Shown here: positions 55,318-64,000 of the stretch, piece by piece
Numbering within the stretch: the stretch's first letter is position 1
Layout of the letters: each line of letters starts with the position of its first letter
NCBI GenBank assembly: GCA_963837335.1
Contig: CAWINS010000059.1
Location: 124,001 to 188,000 of the forward strand
Origin: RYN-230 sp963837335
Lineage (GTDB): Bacteria; Actinomycetota; Actinomycetes; Streptosporangiales; Streptosporangiaceae
Reading direction: 5' to 3'
DNA: 64,000 nt
Made by a program: the position numbers and the translations under genes
The notes under the pieces: generated by a model
The model's database searches: none
The model's input: the letters and a program-made list of their open reading frames with translations, nothing else
What the model was told of the DNA's origin: nothing

Positions 55318-57256
55318 GTGACGAGCGACGAGACCAGACGGCGGGCCGCGGCCCACGGGGTGGCCACCAGCTACCGGGACTGGCATGGGCGGCAGGTCGA
55401 GGTGAACCAGCGGACGCTCGACGCCATCCTGGACGCGCTGGGGGAGCCGCCGGATACGCCCGGGCTGACCGACGTGTCCGAGTGGCCCGTGGTTGAAGAA
55501 TCCGTGGTCGAAGATCCGTGGCTGAAGAACCGGCCTGGCGTACCGGTGAGCGCAGAAACAGTGATTGAAGAACCCCTAGCTGAAGAACTGGTGATGGAAG
55601 AAGCGATAGGTGAAGAACCAGTGGTCCCCGGGCTGGAGGACCGGTCCTGGGGCTTCGCGGTCCAGCTGTACTCGCTGCGCTCCCGCCAGTCGTGGGGGCA
55701 CGGGGACCTGGGTGACCTGGCCGACCTGGCCGCGTGGAGCGCCAGCGACCTGGGTGCGGGGTTCATCCTGATCAACCCGCTGCACGCCGGGGAGCCGCTG
55801 CCGCCGCTCAGCCAGTCCCCGTACCTGCCGATGAGCCGGCGCTTCACCAGCCCGCTGTATCTGCGGATCGAGGACATCCCGGAGTACGCCAAGCTCACCG
55901 CGGGGGACCGGGTCCGGATCGACTCGCTGGCCGCACCGCTGCGAGCCCGCAACGCCACCAGCGAGCTGCTCAACCGGGATGATGTCTGGCAGGCCAAGCG
56001 GAGCGCCCTGCAGATCATCTACCGGCTGCCGATGACCGCGCAGCGCCGCGCCGAGTTCGACGACTACCGGCGCCGCGAGGGGCAGCCGCTGCGGGACTGG
56101 GGCCTGTGGTGCGCGCTGGCCGAGATCCACGGGCCGGACTGGCGGGCCTGGCCGGAGCCGCTGCGCGCGGTGGGCTCGGCCGAGGTGGCGGCCGAGCGGG
56201 ACCGGCTGGCCGGGCAGGCCCTGTTCCACGCCTGGCTGCAGTGGCTCGCGGACGGCCAGCTGGCCGCCGCCCAGGAGGCCGCGCGCGCCGCCGGGATGCG
56301 GATCGGCATCATCGCCGACCTCGCGGTCGGCTGCCACCCCGGCGGCGCCGACGCCTGGGCCTGGCAGGACGTGCTGGTCTCCGGGGTCAGCGTGGGGGCC
56401 CCGCCGGATGAGTTCAACCAGCGTGGCCAGGACTGGAACCAGCCGCCCTGGCATCCGCAGCGGCTGGCCGCCCAGCACTATGGGCCGCTGGCGGACCTGA
56501 TGCACGCGGCCCTGCAGCACGCCGGCGGCCTGCGCGTCGATCACGTGATGGGCCTGTTCCGGCTGTGGTGGGTTCCGGCCGGGATGGGCCCGGACCAGGG
56601 CACCTACGTGCGCTACGACCACCGGGCCACGGTAGGCGTGCTGACCGGCCAGGCCGTGTCGGCCGGGGCGCTGGCCATCGGCGAGGATCTCGGCACCGTG
56701 GAACCGTGGATCCGGGAGTACCTGGCCGAGCACGGGGTGCTCGGCACGGCGATGCTCTGGTTCGAGCGCGGCGGGAGACGGGGCCCCGCTCCCGCCGGGC
56801 AAATGGCGGCGCAACTGCCTGGCCATGGTGGGCACGCACGACGTCCCGCCGATCGCGGCCTTCGTGACCGGGGAGCAGGTGGAGCTGCGTTCCCGGCTCG
56901 GCCTGCTGACCCGCTCGTACCAGGAAGAAAGTGACGAGTCCGACGCCGTGGTGCACGCCTGGCAGCAGGTCCTGGAGGCCGAGGGCCTGCTGCCGGCGGG
57001 CAGCCGGCCCAGCCCGGCCGAGTTCACGGTGGCCTGCTACGCGTTCCTGGCCCGGACCCCGGCCCTGCTCATCGGGGTGTCCCTGGCCGACGCGGTGGGG
57101 GACCGGCGGCCGCAGAACATCCCCGGGACCACGGACGAGTACCCGAACTGGCGGGTCCCGCTCTGTGACGGTGAAGGCCGGTCGGTGTCCCTGGATGACC
57201 TGGCCGACTCCCGCACGGTCCGCGCGGTGGCCCGGGCGGTCGCCAGCCACCAGTGA
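55318..57256 (+). CDS. malQ: 4-alpha-glucanotransferase (GH77; frame break)
   Basis: The product is about 645 residues; amylomaltase disproportionates maltodextrins in the cytoplasm. The catalytic regions are GGLRVDHVMGLFRLWW (nucleophile Asp), AIGEDLGTVEPW (acid/base Glu) and VGTHDVPPIAAF (third Asp). It is preceded by LYSLRSRQSWGHGDLGDLADL. The frame shifts by +1 near 56773; removing one base restores DGAPLPPGKWRRNCLAM, leading to the last catalytic Asp. Residues about 58-102 are an acidic repetitive insertion unlike other members. GTG 55318; the stop overlaps the next GTG. Confidence 0.88.
55491..55624 (+). repeat. Low-GC acidic repeat inserted in malQ
   Basis: Irregular repeats built on GTG-N-T-GAAGAA (for example GTGGTTGAAGAATCC, GTGATTGAAGAACCC) code repeated VVEE/VIEEP/LAEE units. 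The stretch is clearly more A-rich than its surroundings and uses GAA rather than GAG. It separates the N-terminal MalQ segment from the GH77 barrel. Confidence 0.6.
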
Positions 57257-57282
57257 CCCGGCGCCCGCGCAGCCCCCGGTCA

Positions 57283-57330
57283 GCCCCGCGGCGCAGCCGC
57301 CAATCGGCCCCGCGGCGCAGCCGCCAAGCA
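57283..57330 (+). repeat. 24-bp tandem duplication at MFS N-terminus
   Basis: Two copies of a 24-base unit beginning GCCCCGCGGCGCAGCCGCCA (57283-57306 and 57307-57330) differ only at the end. They code PRRSRQSA/PRRSRQAA. Confidence 0.85.
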
Positions 57331-57971
57331 GCGCTCTGGCGGGACCGGCGGTTCTGCGTCTTCCTGACCTCGCAGACGCTGTCCGTCGCCGGGGACTCGT
57401 TCGCCCTCATCGCCGTCCCGTTGCTGATCCTGCGGGCGACCGGCTCCGTGGCCCAGATGGGCCTGCTGACCGGGGCGGCCGGCGCCGCGGCCGTCGTCGC
57501 GGGGATCTTCGCCGGGATCCTGGTCGACCGGCTCGACCGCTGGATCCTGATGGCCGCCTGCGACCTGGCCCGGATGCTCCTCTACGGCCTGATCCCGCTG
57601 GTCTGGTCGATCCACCCCCAGGTCTGGCTCCTGTACGTGATCCTGCCGCTGTGCGCCGCCCTCGGCATGATCTTCCAGGTCGGCTACGTCACGGTCGTCC
57701 CGGTCCTGTCCGGCCCGGCCCGGATCACCGAGGCCAACGGGCTGCTCTACGGAGCCTCATCGACGGCCGCGATCGCCGGGCCGCTGCTGGCCGGCCTGCT
57801 CTCCGCTGCCCTCGGCCCGGCCGCGCGATCGCGGTGGACGCGGTCAGTTTTGCGTTCTCGGCTGTCGGAGTTCTTCTGGTTCGCCGGAGTCTTTCGGTGT
57901 CCAGGACGGGAGTCGCTCATCCGGCGGTGTCCGGGGGCCGCGTCGCGGCTGGCTGCTCCGCAATGCCAGCC

Positions 57972-58058
57972 GCGACGGGCACCCCGGACACCGCAGCTGA
58001 ACCCGACCGGGAAGCGACGGGCACCCCGGACACCGCTGCGGTCGAACCTGGCCGGGAA
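57972..58058 (+). repeat. 42/45-bp imperfect tandem repeat in MFS central loop
   Basis: Units 57972-58013 and 58014-58058 both start GCGACGGGCACCCCGGACAC and end CGGGAA. In the restored frame they read ATGTPDTAAEPDRE and ATGTPDTAAVEPGRE, extending the cytoplasmic loop between the two halves of the transporter. Confidence 0.85.
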
Positions 58059-58708
58059 GGAGTCCCTGGCGGGAGCTGCTGGCTGGGGCCCGGTTCCTGT
58101 GGCAGCAGCCAGTGCTGCGGGCGCTGACGGTGCTGCTGACGTTCTTCATCTTTGCTACGGAGGGGCTGCCGGACGTGCTGATTTTTTATCTCAAGCACGA
58201 TCTCAGCCAGGGGGATGGCGTGGTCGGTGTGGTTCTTGCCGTCGCTGCGCTCGGCACCGTCGCTGGCGCCCTGGCCGTCGCTCCGCTGCGCCGCAGGCTT
58301 GGGTTTGGGGCGTGCTGGATTGGGGCGCGTCCTGCTGTGCGGGGTGGCCGTGGGCGGGCTGGGGATAACGGGGAGCGTCCCGGCGGTGGCGCGCGCTGGC
58401 TGCCGTCTACCTGGGGTGTACCAGCGTGGCGGGGATCTGCTCGATGTCGCTGCGCCAGCAGGTCACCCCGGATCATCTGCTGGGCCGGGTGACGGCCGCG
58501 TTCTGGACCATCCACTTCTCCCTGGGCCCACTCGGCGTAGCCCTGCTGACCTGGGCCGCCGGCCGCTTCGGCGTCGAAGCCGCGTGCGTGGCCAGCGCCG
58601 CAGCGTGCTTTCTCCTAGGCGCAGCGGCCCTGCTCACCCCGGTAAGGCAGCGAGCCCCGGAACCCGTCCCGGCCGGAGCCTGAGCCACTCGAAGCGTGCC
58701 GGGTGTGG

Positions 58709-58748
58709 CGGTCCCGCATGACGTTGCGGAGCAGTCAGGCCGGGACCG
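58709..58748. terminator. Bidirectional hairpin between MFS gene and pepN (loop GTTGCGGAGCA)
   Basis: Arms 58709-58722 and 58734-58748 pair over CGGTCCCG/CGGGACCG and TGAC/GTCA with a bulge, around the loop GTTGCGGAGCA. Convergent genes end on both sides. The loop and outer flank (GAGCCACTCGAA) recur at 62216-62263, but the stem sequence differs. Confidence 0.6.
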
Positions 58749-58777
58749 GGCCGTACCCACGGGCGCCGATCAGCAGA

Positions 58778-61324
58778 TCAGTTGTCGACCGTCAGGCTCT
58801 CCGCGCGGTCGCGGGCCTGGCAGCGCAGGGCCCGCTCGACGCTGTCCCGGCACTCGAGCAGCAGCCGGCGCAGCGCGGCAGGCGGGTCGTTCTCGGCCAG
58901 GTATCTGTCGGTGAGCTCCACCGTGTGCTCCGAGATCTGGTTCAGCGGGTAGGCGTTCGAGGTGAACCACTGGGCCATGTCGCTGCCCCAGTCCCGCCAG
59001 ATGTCGCCGACCACCTCGAAGTACCGGGTCGTGTACGGCTTCAGCAACTCCACCTGGTCGGGGTCCGCGAAGCCGCTCAGCGTGGCGCGGAACGTGGCGT
59101 TCGGCAGCGTGCCGCTGACGATCGCCGCCCAGGCCGCCTCCTTGGCCGCAGGCTCGGGGATCGCGGCCCGGCAGGTCGCGGCGCGCCGCTCGCCCGCGTC
59201 GGTGGCGTCACGGCGCAACTCCGCGTCGATCTCAGCGGGTCCCGCGGCGCCCCGGCTGGCCAGCCGGTGCAGCAGCCGCCAGCGCAGCTCGGTGTCCACC
59301 ACCAGGCCGTCCAGGTACGCCGACCCGTCCAGCAGGCCGGACAGCATGCCCAGGTCGCTGGGCGAGGTGGCCAGGCTCGCGAAGGCCTGGAGGTAGGCGA
59401 GCTGGCGGTCTGAGCCCGGCGCGGCCCGCTCGGCCAGGCCGAGCAGCACCCCGGCGGCCTCGTTGATCCCGTCCGCCCGCCGGGCTGGGTCGGTGAACCG
59501 GCGCAGCGCCGAGGTGGCCTGGCGGAGCAGGGTCTGCACGACGGAGATGTCGTCGGAGTGGTTGACCCCGGCGATCACCAGCTGGAGGTAGTCCCGGGCC
59601 GCCATCTCCGCGTCCCGGCACATGTCCCAGGCGGCGGCCCAGCACAGCGCCGCGGGCAGCGACTCGGTGAACTCCCCGATGCCGGTGATGAGCGTGGCCA
59701 GCGAGTGGCTGTCCAGCCGCATCTTCGCGTAGGTCAGGTCGTCGTCGTTGACCAGCACCAGATCCGGCTGGCGCTCACCGGCCAGCGCGGGCAGCACGGT
59801 ACGCTCGCCGGCGATGTCCACCTCAGCCTGGCGGCGGCGGGTCAGTCCCTCATCGGTCCGGTCGTAGAGGCCGATCGCGATCCGGTGCGCGCGGAGCACC
59901 GGGTGGCTCACCGGGGCGGTCTGCACCACCGCGAACTCCGTGAACCGGTCCTCGTCATCGAGCTCGTACTCCGGGCGCAGGGTGTTGACCCCGGCCGTTT
60001 CCAGCCACTCCTTCGACCAGCCGGACAACTCCCGGCCGGAGGATTCCTGCAGGGCGCCCAGCAGGTCCCCGAGGGTGGCGTTCCCCCAGGCGTACTCGCT
60101 GAAGTACCGCCGTACCCCGGCCAGGAAATGATCCCGGCCCACGTAGGCGACGAGCTGCTTGAGCACCGACGCGCCCTTGGCGTAGGTGATCCCGTCGAAG
60201 TTGACCTCGACCGCGGCGATGTCCGGGATGTCCGCCGCGATCGGGTGCGTGGAGGGCAGCTGGTCCTGCTGGTAGGCCCAGGCCTTATGCAGCTGGCAGA
60301 ACGTGGTCCACGCCGTGGGCCACCGGGTGGCCTCGGCCTGGGCCAGCGCGGAGGCCCAGGTCGCGAACGACTCGTTCAGCCACAGGTCATCCCACCAGCG
60401 CATGGTGACCAGGTCGCCGAACCACATGTGCGCCATCTCATGCAGGATCGTGTCGCCGCGCAGCTCGCGGGCGAAGTCGGTGACCCGCGACCGGAACACG
60501 TAGTCCTCGAGGAAGGTCACGCAGCCGGCGTTCTCCATCGCGCCCGCCTTGAACTCTGGCACGAAGACCTGGTCGTACTTGCCAAAGGCGTAACGCACCC
60601 CGAAGGCGTTATGGAAGAAGTCGAAGCCCTGCCGGGTCACCTCGAAGATTTCCTCGGGGTCCAGGTATCCGGCCAGCGAGCGGCGGCAGTAGATACCCAG
60701 CGGGATGCCGTCGTGCTCGCTGGTGACCTGGTGATACGGGCCGGCCACGATGGCCGTGATGTACGTGGACATGACCGGCGACGGGGGGAAATGCCAGCGC
60801 CTGGCGCCGCTGGCGGCGGGCTCGCCGCGCACGTCGGCGGCCATGTTCGAGAGGACCACCCAGTCCTCCGGGGCGATCACGGAGAGCTGGAAGGCCGCCT
60901 TCAGGTCAGGCTGGTCGAAGCAGGCGTAGATCCGGTGCGCGTCGAAGGTTTCCAGGTCCGAATACAGGTAGGTGCCGCCGTCGGTGGGGTCGGTAAAGCG
61001 GTGCAGGCCCTCACCGCTCCGCGAGTACGCGCAGTCGGCCACCACGCGCAGTTCGTTTTCGGTCTGGAGCCCGTCCAGCTCGATCCGGTTGCCGTCGAAC
61101 GCGCTGAGGCTGACCGGTTCGCCGTTGAGGACGATTTCCCGGACCGCCGGGGCGGTCAGCTCGATGAAGCTGGCCGCGCCCGGACTGGCGCACTGGAAGC
61201 GGACGGTGCTGACCGACCGGAAGGTGTCGTCATCACCGGTCAGATCCAGTTCGACCTGATACGACCCGACATCGAGGAGTTGGCGCCGGTCACGCGCTTC
61301 CTCACGGGTGAGATTGTTCGCCAC
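58778..61324 (-). CDS. pepN: Aminopeptidase N (copy 1, complete)
   Basis: This 848-residue M1 zinc aminopeptidase is cytoplasmic and removes N-terminal residues from peptides. The exopeptidase motif is AGAMENAG; the zinc motif is ILHEMAHMWFGDLV with the third ligand Glu in WLNESFATWAS. The start GTG 61324 gives VANNLTREEARDRRQLLDVG, the family opening; the frame is open 42 bases more. It is intact. It is divergent from the DsbA-like reductase, as Rv2467 and Rv2466c are neighbours in Mycobacterium tuberculosis. The second half is repeated almost exactly at 62296-64000. Confidence 0.96.
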   Translation of the reverse strand: MANNLTREEARDRRQLLDVGSYQVELDLTGDDDTFRSVSTVRFQCASPGAASFIELTAPAVREIVLNGEPVSLSAFDGNRIELDGLQTENELRVVADCAYSRSGEGLHRFTDPTDGGTYLYSDLETFDAHRIYACFDQPDLKAAFQLSVIAPEDWVVLSNMAADVRGEPAASGARRWHFPPSPVMSTYITAIVAGPYHQVTSEHDGIPLGIYCRRSLAGYLDPEEIFEVTRQGFDFFHNAFGVRYAFGKYDQVFVPEFKAGAMENAGCVTFLEDYVFRSRVTDFARELRGDTILHEMAHMWFGDLVTMRWWDDLWLNESFATWASALAQAEATRWPTAWTTFCQLHKAWAYQQDQLPSTHPIAADIPDIAAVEVNFDGITYAKGASVLKQLVAYVGRDHFLAGVRRYFSEYAWGNATLGDLLGALQESSGRELSGWSKEWLETAGVNTLRPEYELDDEDRFTEFAVVQTAPVSHPVLRAHRIAIGLYDRTDEGLTRRRQAEVDIAGERTVLPALAGERQPDLVLVNDDDLTYAKMRLDSHSLATLITGIGEFTESLPAALCWAAAWDMCRDAEMAARDYLQLVIAGVNHSDDISVVQTLLRQATSALRRFTDPARRADGINEAAGVLLGLAERAAPGSDRQLAYLQAFASLATSPSDLGMLSGLLDGSAYLDGLVVDTELRWRLLHRLASRGAAGPAEIDAELRRDATDAGERRAATCRAAIPEPAAKEAAWAAIVSGTLPNATFRATLSGFADPDQVELLKPYTTRYFEVVGDIWRDWGSDMAQWFTSNAYPLNQISEHTVELTDRYLAENDPPAALRRLLLECRDSVERALRCQARDRAESLTVDN

Positions 61325-61560
61325 GTGCCTGGCACCTTTCCCATGTCCAGGATGTGTGGTGTCCACGTTCCCGGCGTCCGGAGTTCATCCGGGCGGCCGC
61401 TGACGGCATTTTCCCATGGCCGGTGGCGGAATGCGGTCGGGCGCGTGCCGGTTGCAGGCTCAAGGAGGAACGGCCGGCATCCCCACGCCGGCTGCGGTCC
61501 CCGGAAACCTGATCAACTGGCCAGCACTGGTCTGGCCCCGCCGCGACGAGAAGGAGCCCC

Positions 61561-62188
61561 ATGGCCGAGCAGGAGCCTACTCCGGTCGATTTCTGGTTTG
61601 ATCCGCTGTGCCCGTGGGCGTGGATCACGTCCCGCTGGATGCTCGAAGTGGAGCAGGTCCGGCCGGTCCAGGTCAACTGGCACGTGATGAGCCTGGCGGT
61701 ACTGAACGAGGGCAAGGAGGACCTGCCCGAGCGGTACCAGGAGCTGATGAAGCAGGCCTGGGGCCCGGTACGGGTCGCGATCGCCGCCGAGCAGAAGTTC
61801 GGGCCCAGCGTCCTCCTCCCGCTCTACACCGCGCTCGGCAACCGCTTCCACCTCGAGAAGGCCCCGAAGGACCGGGCCACCATCGAGGCCGCGCTCACCG
61901 AGGCCGGGCTGCCGGCTGAACTGGCTGACGCCATGGATTCCACCGAGTATGACGAGGCGGTCCGGGCCTCGCACGCGGAGGGCATCGACCGGGTGGGTTA
62001 CGACGTGGGCACCCCCGTCATCTCGGTCGAACGGCACCTCCTTCTTCGGCCCGGTGGTGACCCCCATCCCGCGCGGTGACGCGGCGGCCAAGCTCTGGGA
62101 CGGCGTGCTGCTGGTCACCCAGACCGACGGCTTCTTCGAGCTCAAGCGCAGCGGACCCGCGACCCGATCTTCGACTCCCGGCGGGTAG
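61561..62188 (+). CDS. DsbA-like mycothiol-linked reductase homologue (Rv2466c-like; frame breaks)
   Basis: The product is about 208 residues with a thioredoxin fold. VDFWFDPLCPWAWITSRWML matches Rv2466c, but the active site reads CPWA where Rv2466c has CPWC, so only one Cys remains, as in some other actinobacterial members. Further identity is in VNWHVMSLAVLNEGKEDLPE and AWGPVRVAIAAEQ. The frame shifts near 62030 (VISVERHL should read on as TSFFGPVVTPIPRGDAAAKL). A second shift near 62155 probably replaced a DPIFDSR-like end. ATG 61561 has AGAAGGAG upstream. It is divergent from pepN copy 1 across a 236-base gap in which I saw no clear promoter. Confidence 0.85.
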
Positions 62189-62215
62189 TGGTGGAGCCAC
62201 TCGAAACGTGCCGGT

Positions 62216-62263
62216 GTGGCCGGCCGGCCTGGCGTTGCGGAGCATGCCAGGCCGGCCGGCCAC
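62216..62263. terminator. Perfect 18-bp hairpin between reductase gene and pepN copy 2
   Basis: Arms GTGGCCGGCCGGCCTGGC (62216-62233) and its exact complement (62246-62263) enclose GTTGCGGAGCAT. It lies between convergent gene ends, so it probably terminates both. The loop is shared with the hairpin at 58709. Confidence 0.8.
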
Positions 62264-62295
62264 CCGGGACGTACCAACAAGCGCAGATCAGCAGA

Positions 62296-64000
62296 TCAGT
62301 CGTTGACCGTCAGGCTCTCCGCGCGGTCCCGCGCCTGGCAGCGCAGGGCCCGCTCGACGCTGTCCCGGCACTCGAGCAGCAGCCGGCGCAGCGCGGCAGG
62401 CGGGTCGTTCTCGGCCAGGTATCTGTCGGTGAGCTCCACCGTGTGCTCTGAGATCTGGTTCAGCGGGTAGGCGTTCGAGGTGAACCACTGGGCCATGTCG
62501 CTGCCCCAGTCCCGCCAGATGTCGCCGACCACCTCGAAGTACCGGGTCGTGTACGGCTTCAGCAACTCGACCTGGTCGGGGTCCGCGAAGCCGCTCAGCG
62601 TGGCGCGGAACGTGGCGTTCGGCAGCGTGCCGCTGACGATCGCCGCCCAGGCCGCTTCCTTGGCCGCAGGCTCGGGGATCGCGGCCCGGCAGGTCGCGGC
62701 GCGCCGCTCGCCCGCGTCGGTGGCGTCACGGCGCAACTCCGCGTCGATCTCAGCGGGTCCCGCGGCGCCCCGGCTGGCCAGCCGGTGCAGCAGCCGCCAG
62801 CGCAGCTCGGTGTCCACCACCAGGCCGTCCATGTACGCCGACCCGTCCAGCAGGCCGGACAGCATGCCCAGGTCGCTGGGCGAGGTGGCCAGGCTCGCGA
62901 AGGCCTGGAGGTAGGCGAGCTGGCGGTCTGAGCCCGGCGCGGCCCGCTCGGCCAGGCCGAGCAGCACCCCGGCGGCCTCGTTGATCCCGTCCGCCCGCCG
63001 GGCTGGGTCGGTGAACCGGCGCAGCGCCGAGGTGGCCTGGCGGAGCAGGGTCTGCACGACGGAGATGTCATCGGAGTGGTCAACCCCGGAGATCACCAGC
63101 TGGAGGTAGTCCCGGGCCGCCATCTCCGCGTCCCGGCACATGTCCCAGGCGGCGGCCCAGCACAGCGCCGCGGGCAGCGATTCGGTGAATTCCCCGATGC
63201 CGGTGATGAGCGTGGCCAGCGAGTGGCTGTCCAGCCGCATCTTCGCGTAGGTCAGGTCGTCGTCGTTGACCAGCACCAGATCGGGCTGGCGCTCACCGGC
63301 CAGGGCGGGCAGCACGGTACGTTCGCCGGCGATGTCCACCTCAGTCTGGCGGCGGCGGGTCAGTCCCTCGTCGGTCCGGTCGTAGAGGCCGATCGCGATC
63401 CGGTGCGCGCGGAGCACCGGGTGGCTTACCGGGGCGGTCTGCACCACCGCGAATTCCGTGAACCGTTTCTCGTCATCAAGCTGGTACTCCGGGCGCAGGG
63501 TGTTGACCCCGGCCGTTTCCAGCCACTCCTTCGACCAGCCGGACAATTCCCGGCCGGAGGATTCCTGCAGGGCGCCCAGCAGGTCCCCGAGGGTGGCGTT
63601 CCCCCAGGCGTGCTCGCTGAAGTACCGCCGTACCCCGGCCAGGAAGTGATCCCGGCCCACGTAGGCGACGAGCTGCTTGAGCACCGACGCGCCCTTGGCG
63701 TAGGTGATCCCGTCGAAGTTGACCTCGACCGCGGCGATATCCGGGATGTCCGCCGCGATCGGGTGCGTGGAGGGCAGCTGGTCCTGCTGGTAGGCCCAGG
63801 CCTTATGCAGCTGGCAGAACGTGGTCCACGCCGTGGGCCACCGGGTGGCCTCGGCCTGGGCCAGCGCGGAGGCCCAGGTCGCGAACGACTCGTTCAGCCA
63901 CAGGTCATCCCACCAGCGCATGGTGACCAGGTCGCCGAACCACATGTGCGCCATCTCGTGCAGGATCGTGTCGCCGCGCAGCTCGCGGGCGAAGTCGGTG
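62296..64000 (-). CDS. pepN: Aminopeptidase N (copy 2, N-terminus beyond window)
   Basis: The frame is open to the right edge and ends at 62296, covering the C-terminal ~567 residues from TDFARELRGDTILHEMAHMW on, including the HEMAH zinc motif and the Glu ligand. It aligns with copy 1 at a constant offset of 3518 bases without indels. By eye there are about 30 substitutions in 1.7 kb. Several change the protein (EYAWGN/EHAWGN, LDDEDRF/LDDEKRF, AYLDG/AYMDG) while motifs are kept, so both copies look functional. The start, and whether a second reductase gene lies beyond, cannot be seen. Confidence 0.93.
   Translation of the reverse strand, partial: TDFARELRGDTILHEMAHMWFGDLVTMRWWDDLWLNESFATWASALAQAEATRWPTAWTTFCQLHKAWAYQQDQLPSTHPIAADIPDIAAVEVNFDGITYAKGASVLKQLVAYVGRDHFLAGVRRYFSEHAWGNATLGDLLGALQESSGRELSGWSKEWLETAGVNTLRPEYQLDDEKRFTEFAVVQTAPVSHPVLRAHRIAIGLYDRTDEGLTRRRQTEVDIAGERTVLPALAGERQPDLVLVNDDDLTYAKMRLDSHSLATLITGIGEFTESLPAALCWAAAWDMCRDAEMAARDYLQLVISGVDHSDDISVVQTLLRQATSALRRFTDPARRADGINEAAGVLLGLAERAAPGSDRQLAYLQAFASLATSPSDLGMLSGLLDGSAYMDGLVVDTELRWRLLHRLASRGAAGPAEIDAELRRDATDAGERRAATCRAAIPEPAAKEAAWAAIVSGTLPNATFRATLSGFADPDQVELLKPYTTRYFEVVGDIWRDWGSDMAQWFTSNAYPLNQISEHTVELTDRYLAENDPPAALRRLLLECRDSVERALRCQARDRAESLTVND

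Larger units (their letters stand above)
57253..58683 (+). pseudogene. MFS transporter, four frame breaks
   Basis: Joined, the product is about 475 residues of a 12-TM major facilitator (DHA3/MefA-like): FLTSQTLSVAGDSFALIAVP, GIFAGILVDRLDRW, PARITEANGLLYGAS, AIAVDAVSFAFSAVGVLLV, LLTFFIFATEGLPDVLIFY, RQQVTPDHLLGRVTAAFW. Breaks fall near 57828 (base missing), 58068 (missing), 58305 (extra) and 58390 (extra). That is denser than anywhere else in the window, so real decay is as likely as error. The N-terminus and central loop also contain tandem repeats. GTG 57253 overlaps the malQ stop, implying a former or actual malQ-transporter operon. Confidence 0.75.

Noticed and set aside
62296..64000. Second pepN as an assembly duplicate
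   Set aside because: About 30 scattered substitutions, some changing residues, and a different 3' hairpin show two real copies.
1..64000. tRNA, rRNA, insertion sequences, prophage
   Set aside because: I found no tRNA-like or rRNA sequence, transposase, integrase or phage structural gene by reading. A tRNAscan or Rfam run could still reveal small RNAs.

Overview
The window is very GC-rich, uses many GTG starts and has nearly all third positions G or C. Together with the gene set (rimP-nusA-ylxR-infB-rbfA-truB-ribF-rpsO-pnp, a HelR-type RNA polymerase helicase, XRE/DUF5753 regulators, and PepN next to an Rv2466c-like mycothiol-linked reductase) this points to a high-GC actinobacterium. A soil Streptosporangiales-like lineage is my guess; the family cannot be fixed from this sequence alone.

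Layout. (1) 1-2634: the end of a CUT2-type (ribose/fructose-like) sugar ABC transporter, with binding protein, permease and single-domain ATPase. (2) 2715-7779: a secreted S33 lipoprotein peptidase, a GNAT acetyltransferase, an HTH-like regulator with phased repeats at its promoter, and a divergent ProA. (3) 8030-13781: the most unusual locus. A second CUT2 transporter has its ATPase fused in one reading unit to GAF-like and histidine-kinase domains. It is followed by an overlapping OmpR-type response regulator, a lipoprotein sugar-binding protein and a permease, and a five-copy direct-repeat array lies in front of it. (4) 13881-17697: a 14-TM efflux pump and HelR. (5) 17846-19404: an XRE/DUF5753 regulator divergent from a small Trp-rich protein across a 17-bp inverted repeat. 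(6) 19453-36718: the conserved translation and RNA-processing cluster, with an inserted class-I DAHP synthase, ending in the M16 peptidase and dapB. (7) 36898-49412: small conserved proteins, a two-propeller lipoprotein, an aldo/keto reductase, a LysR regulator divergent from a DapA-like aldolase, an acyl-CoA synthetase, NfeD-SPFH, menA and ilvD. (8) 49487-58683: a NERD protein, an amidase-penicillin acylase operon, malQ and a badly broken MFS gene. (9) 58709-64000: two nearly identical pepN genes in tandem flanking the DsbA-like reductase.

About twenty single-base frame breaks, several in G/C runs, interrupt genes that should be intact, including nusA, pnp and malQ. Most are probably sequence or consensus errors, and the annotation joins frames across them. 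The tandem pepN copies differ by scattered substitutions and so look like a real duplication.

The 8030-13781 locus is the best candidate for an undescribed system: a sugar importer whose energising subunit is itself the sensor kinase. Uptake and transcriptional signalling would then share one polypeptide.
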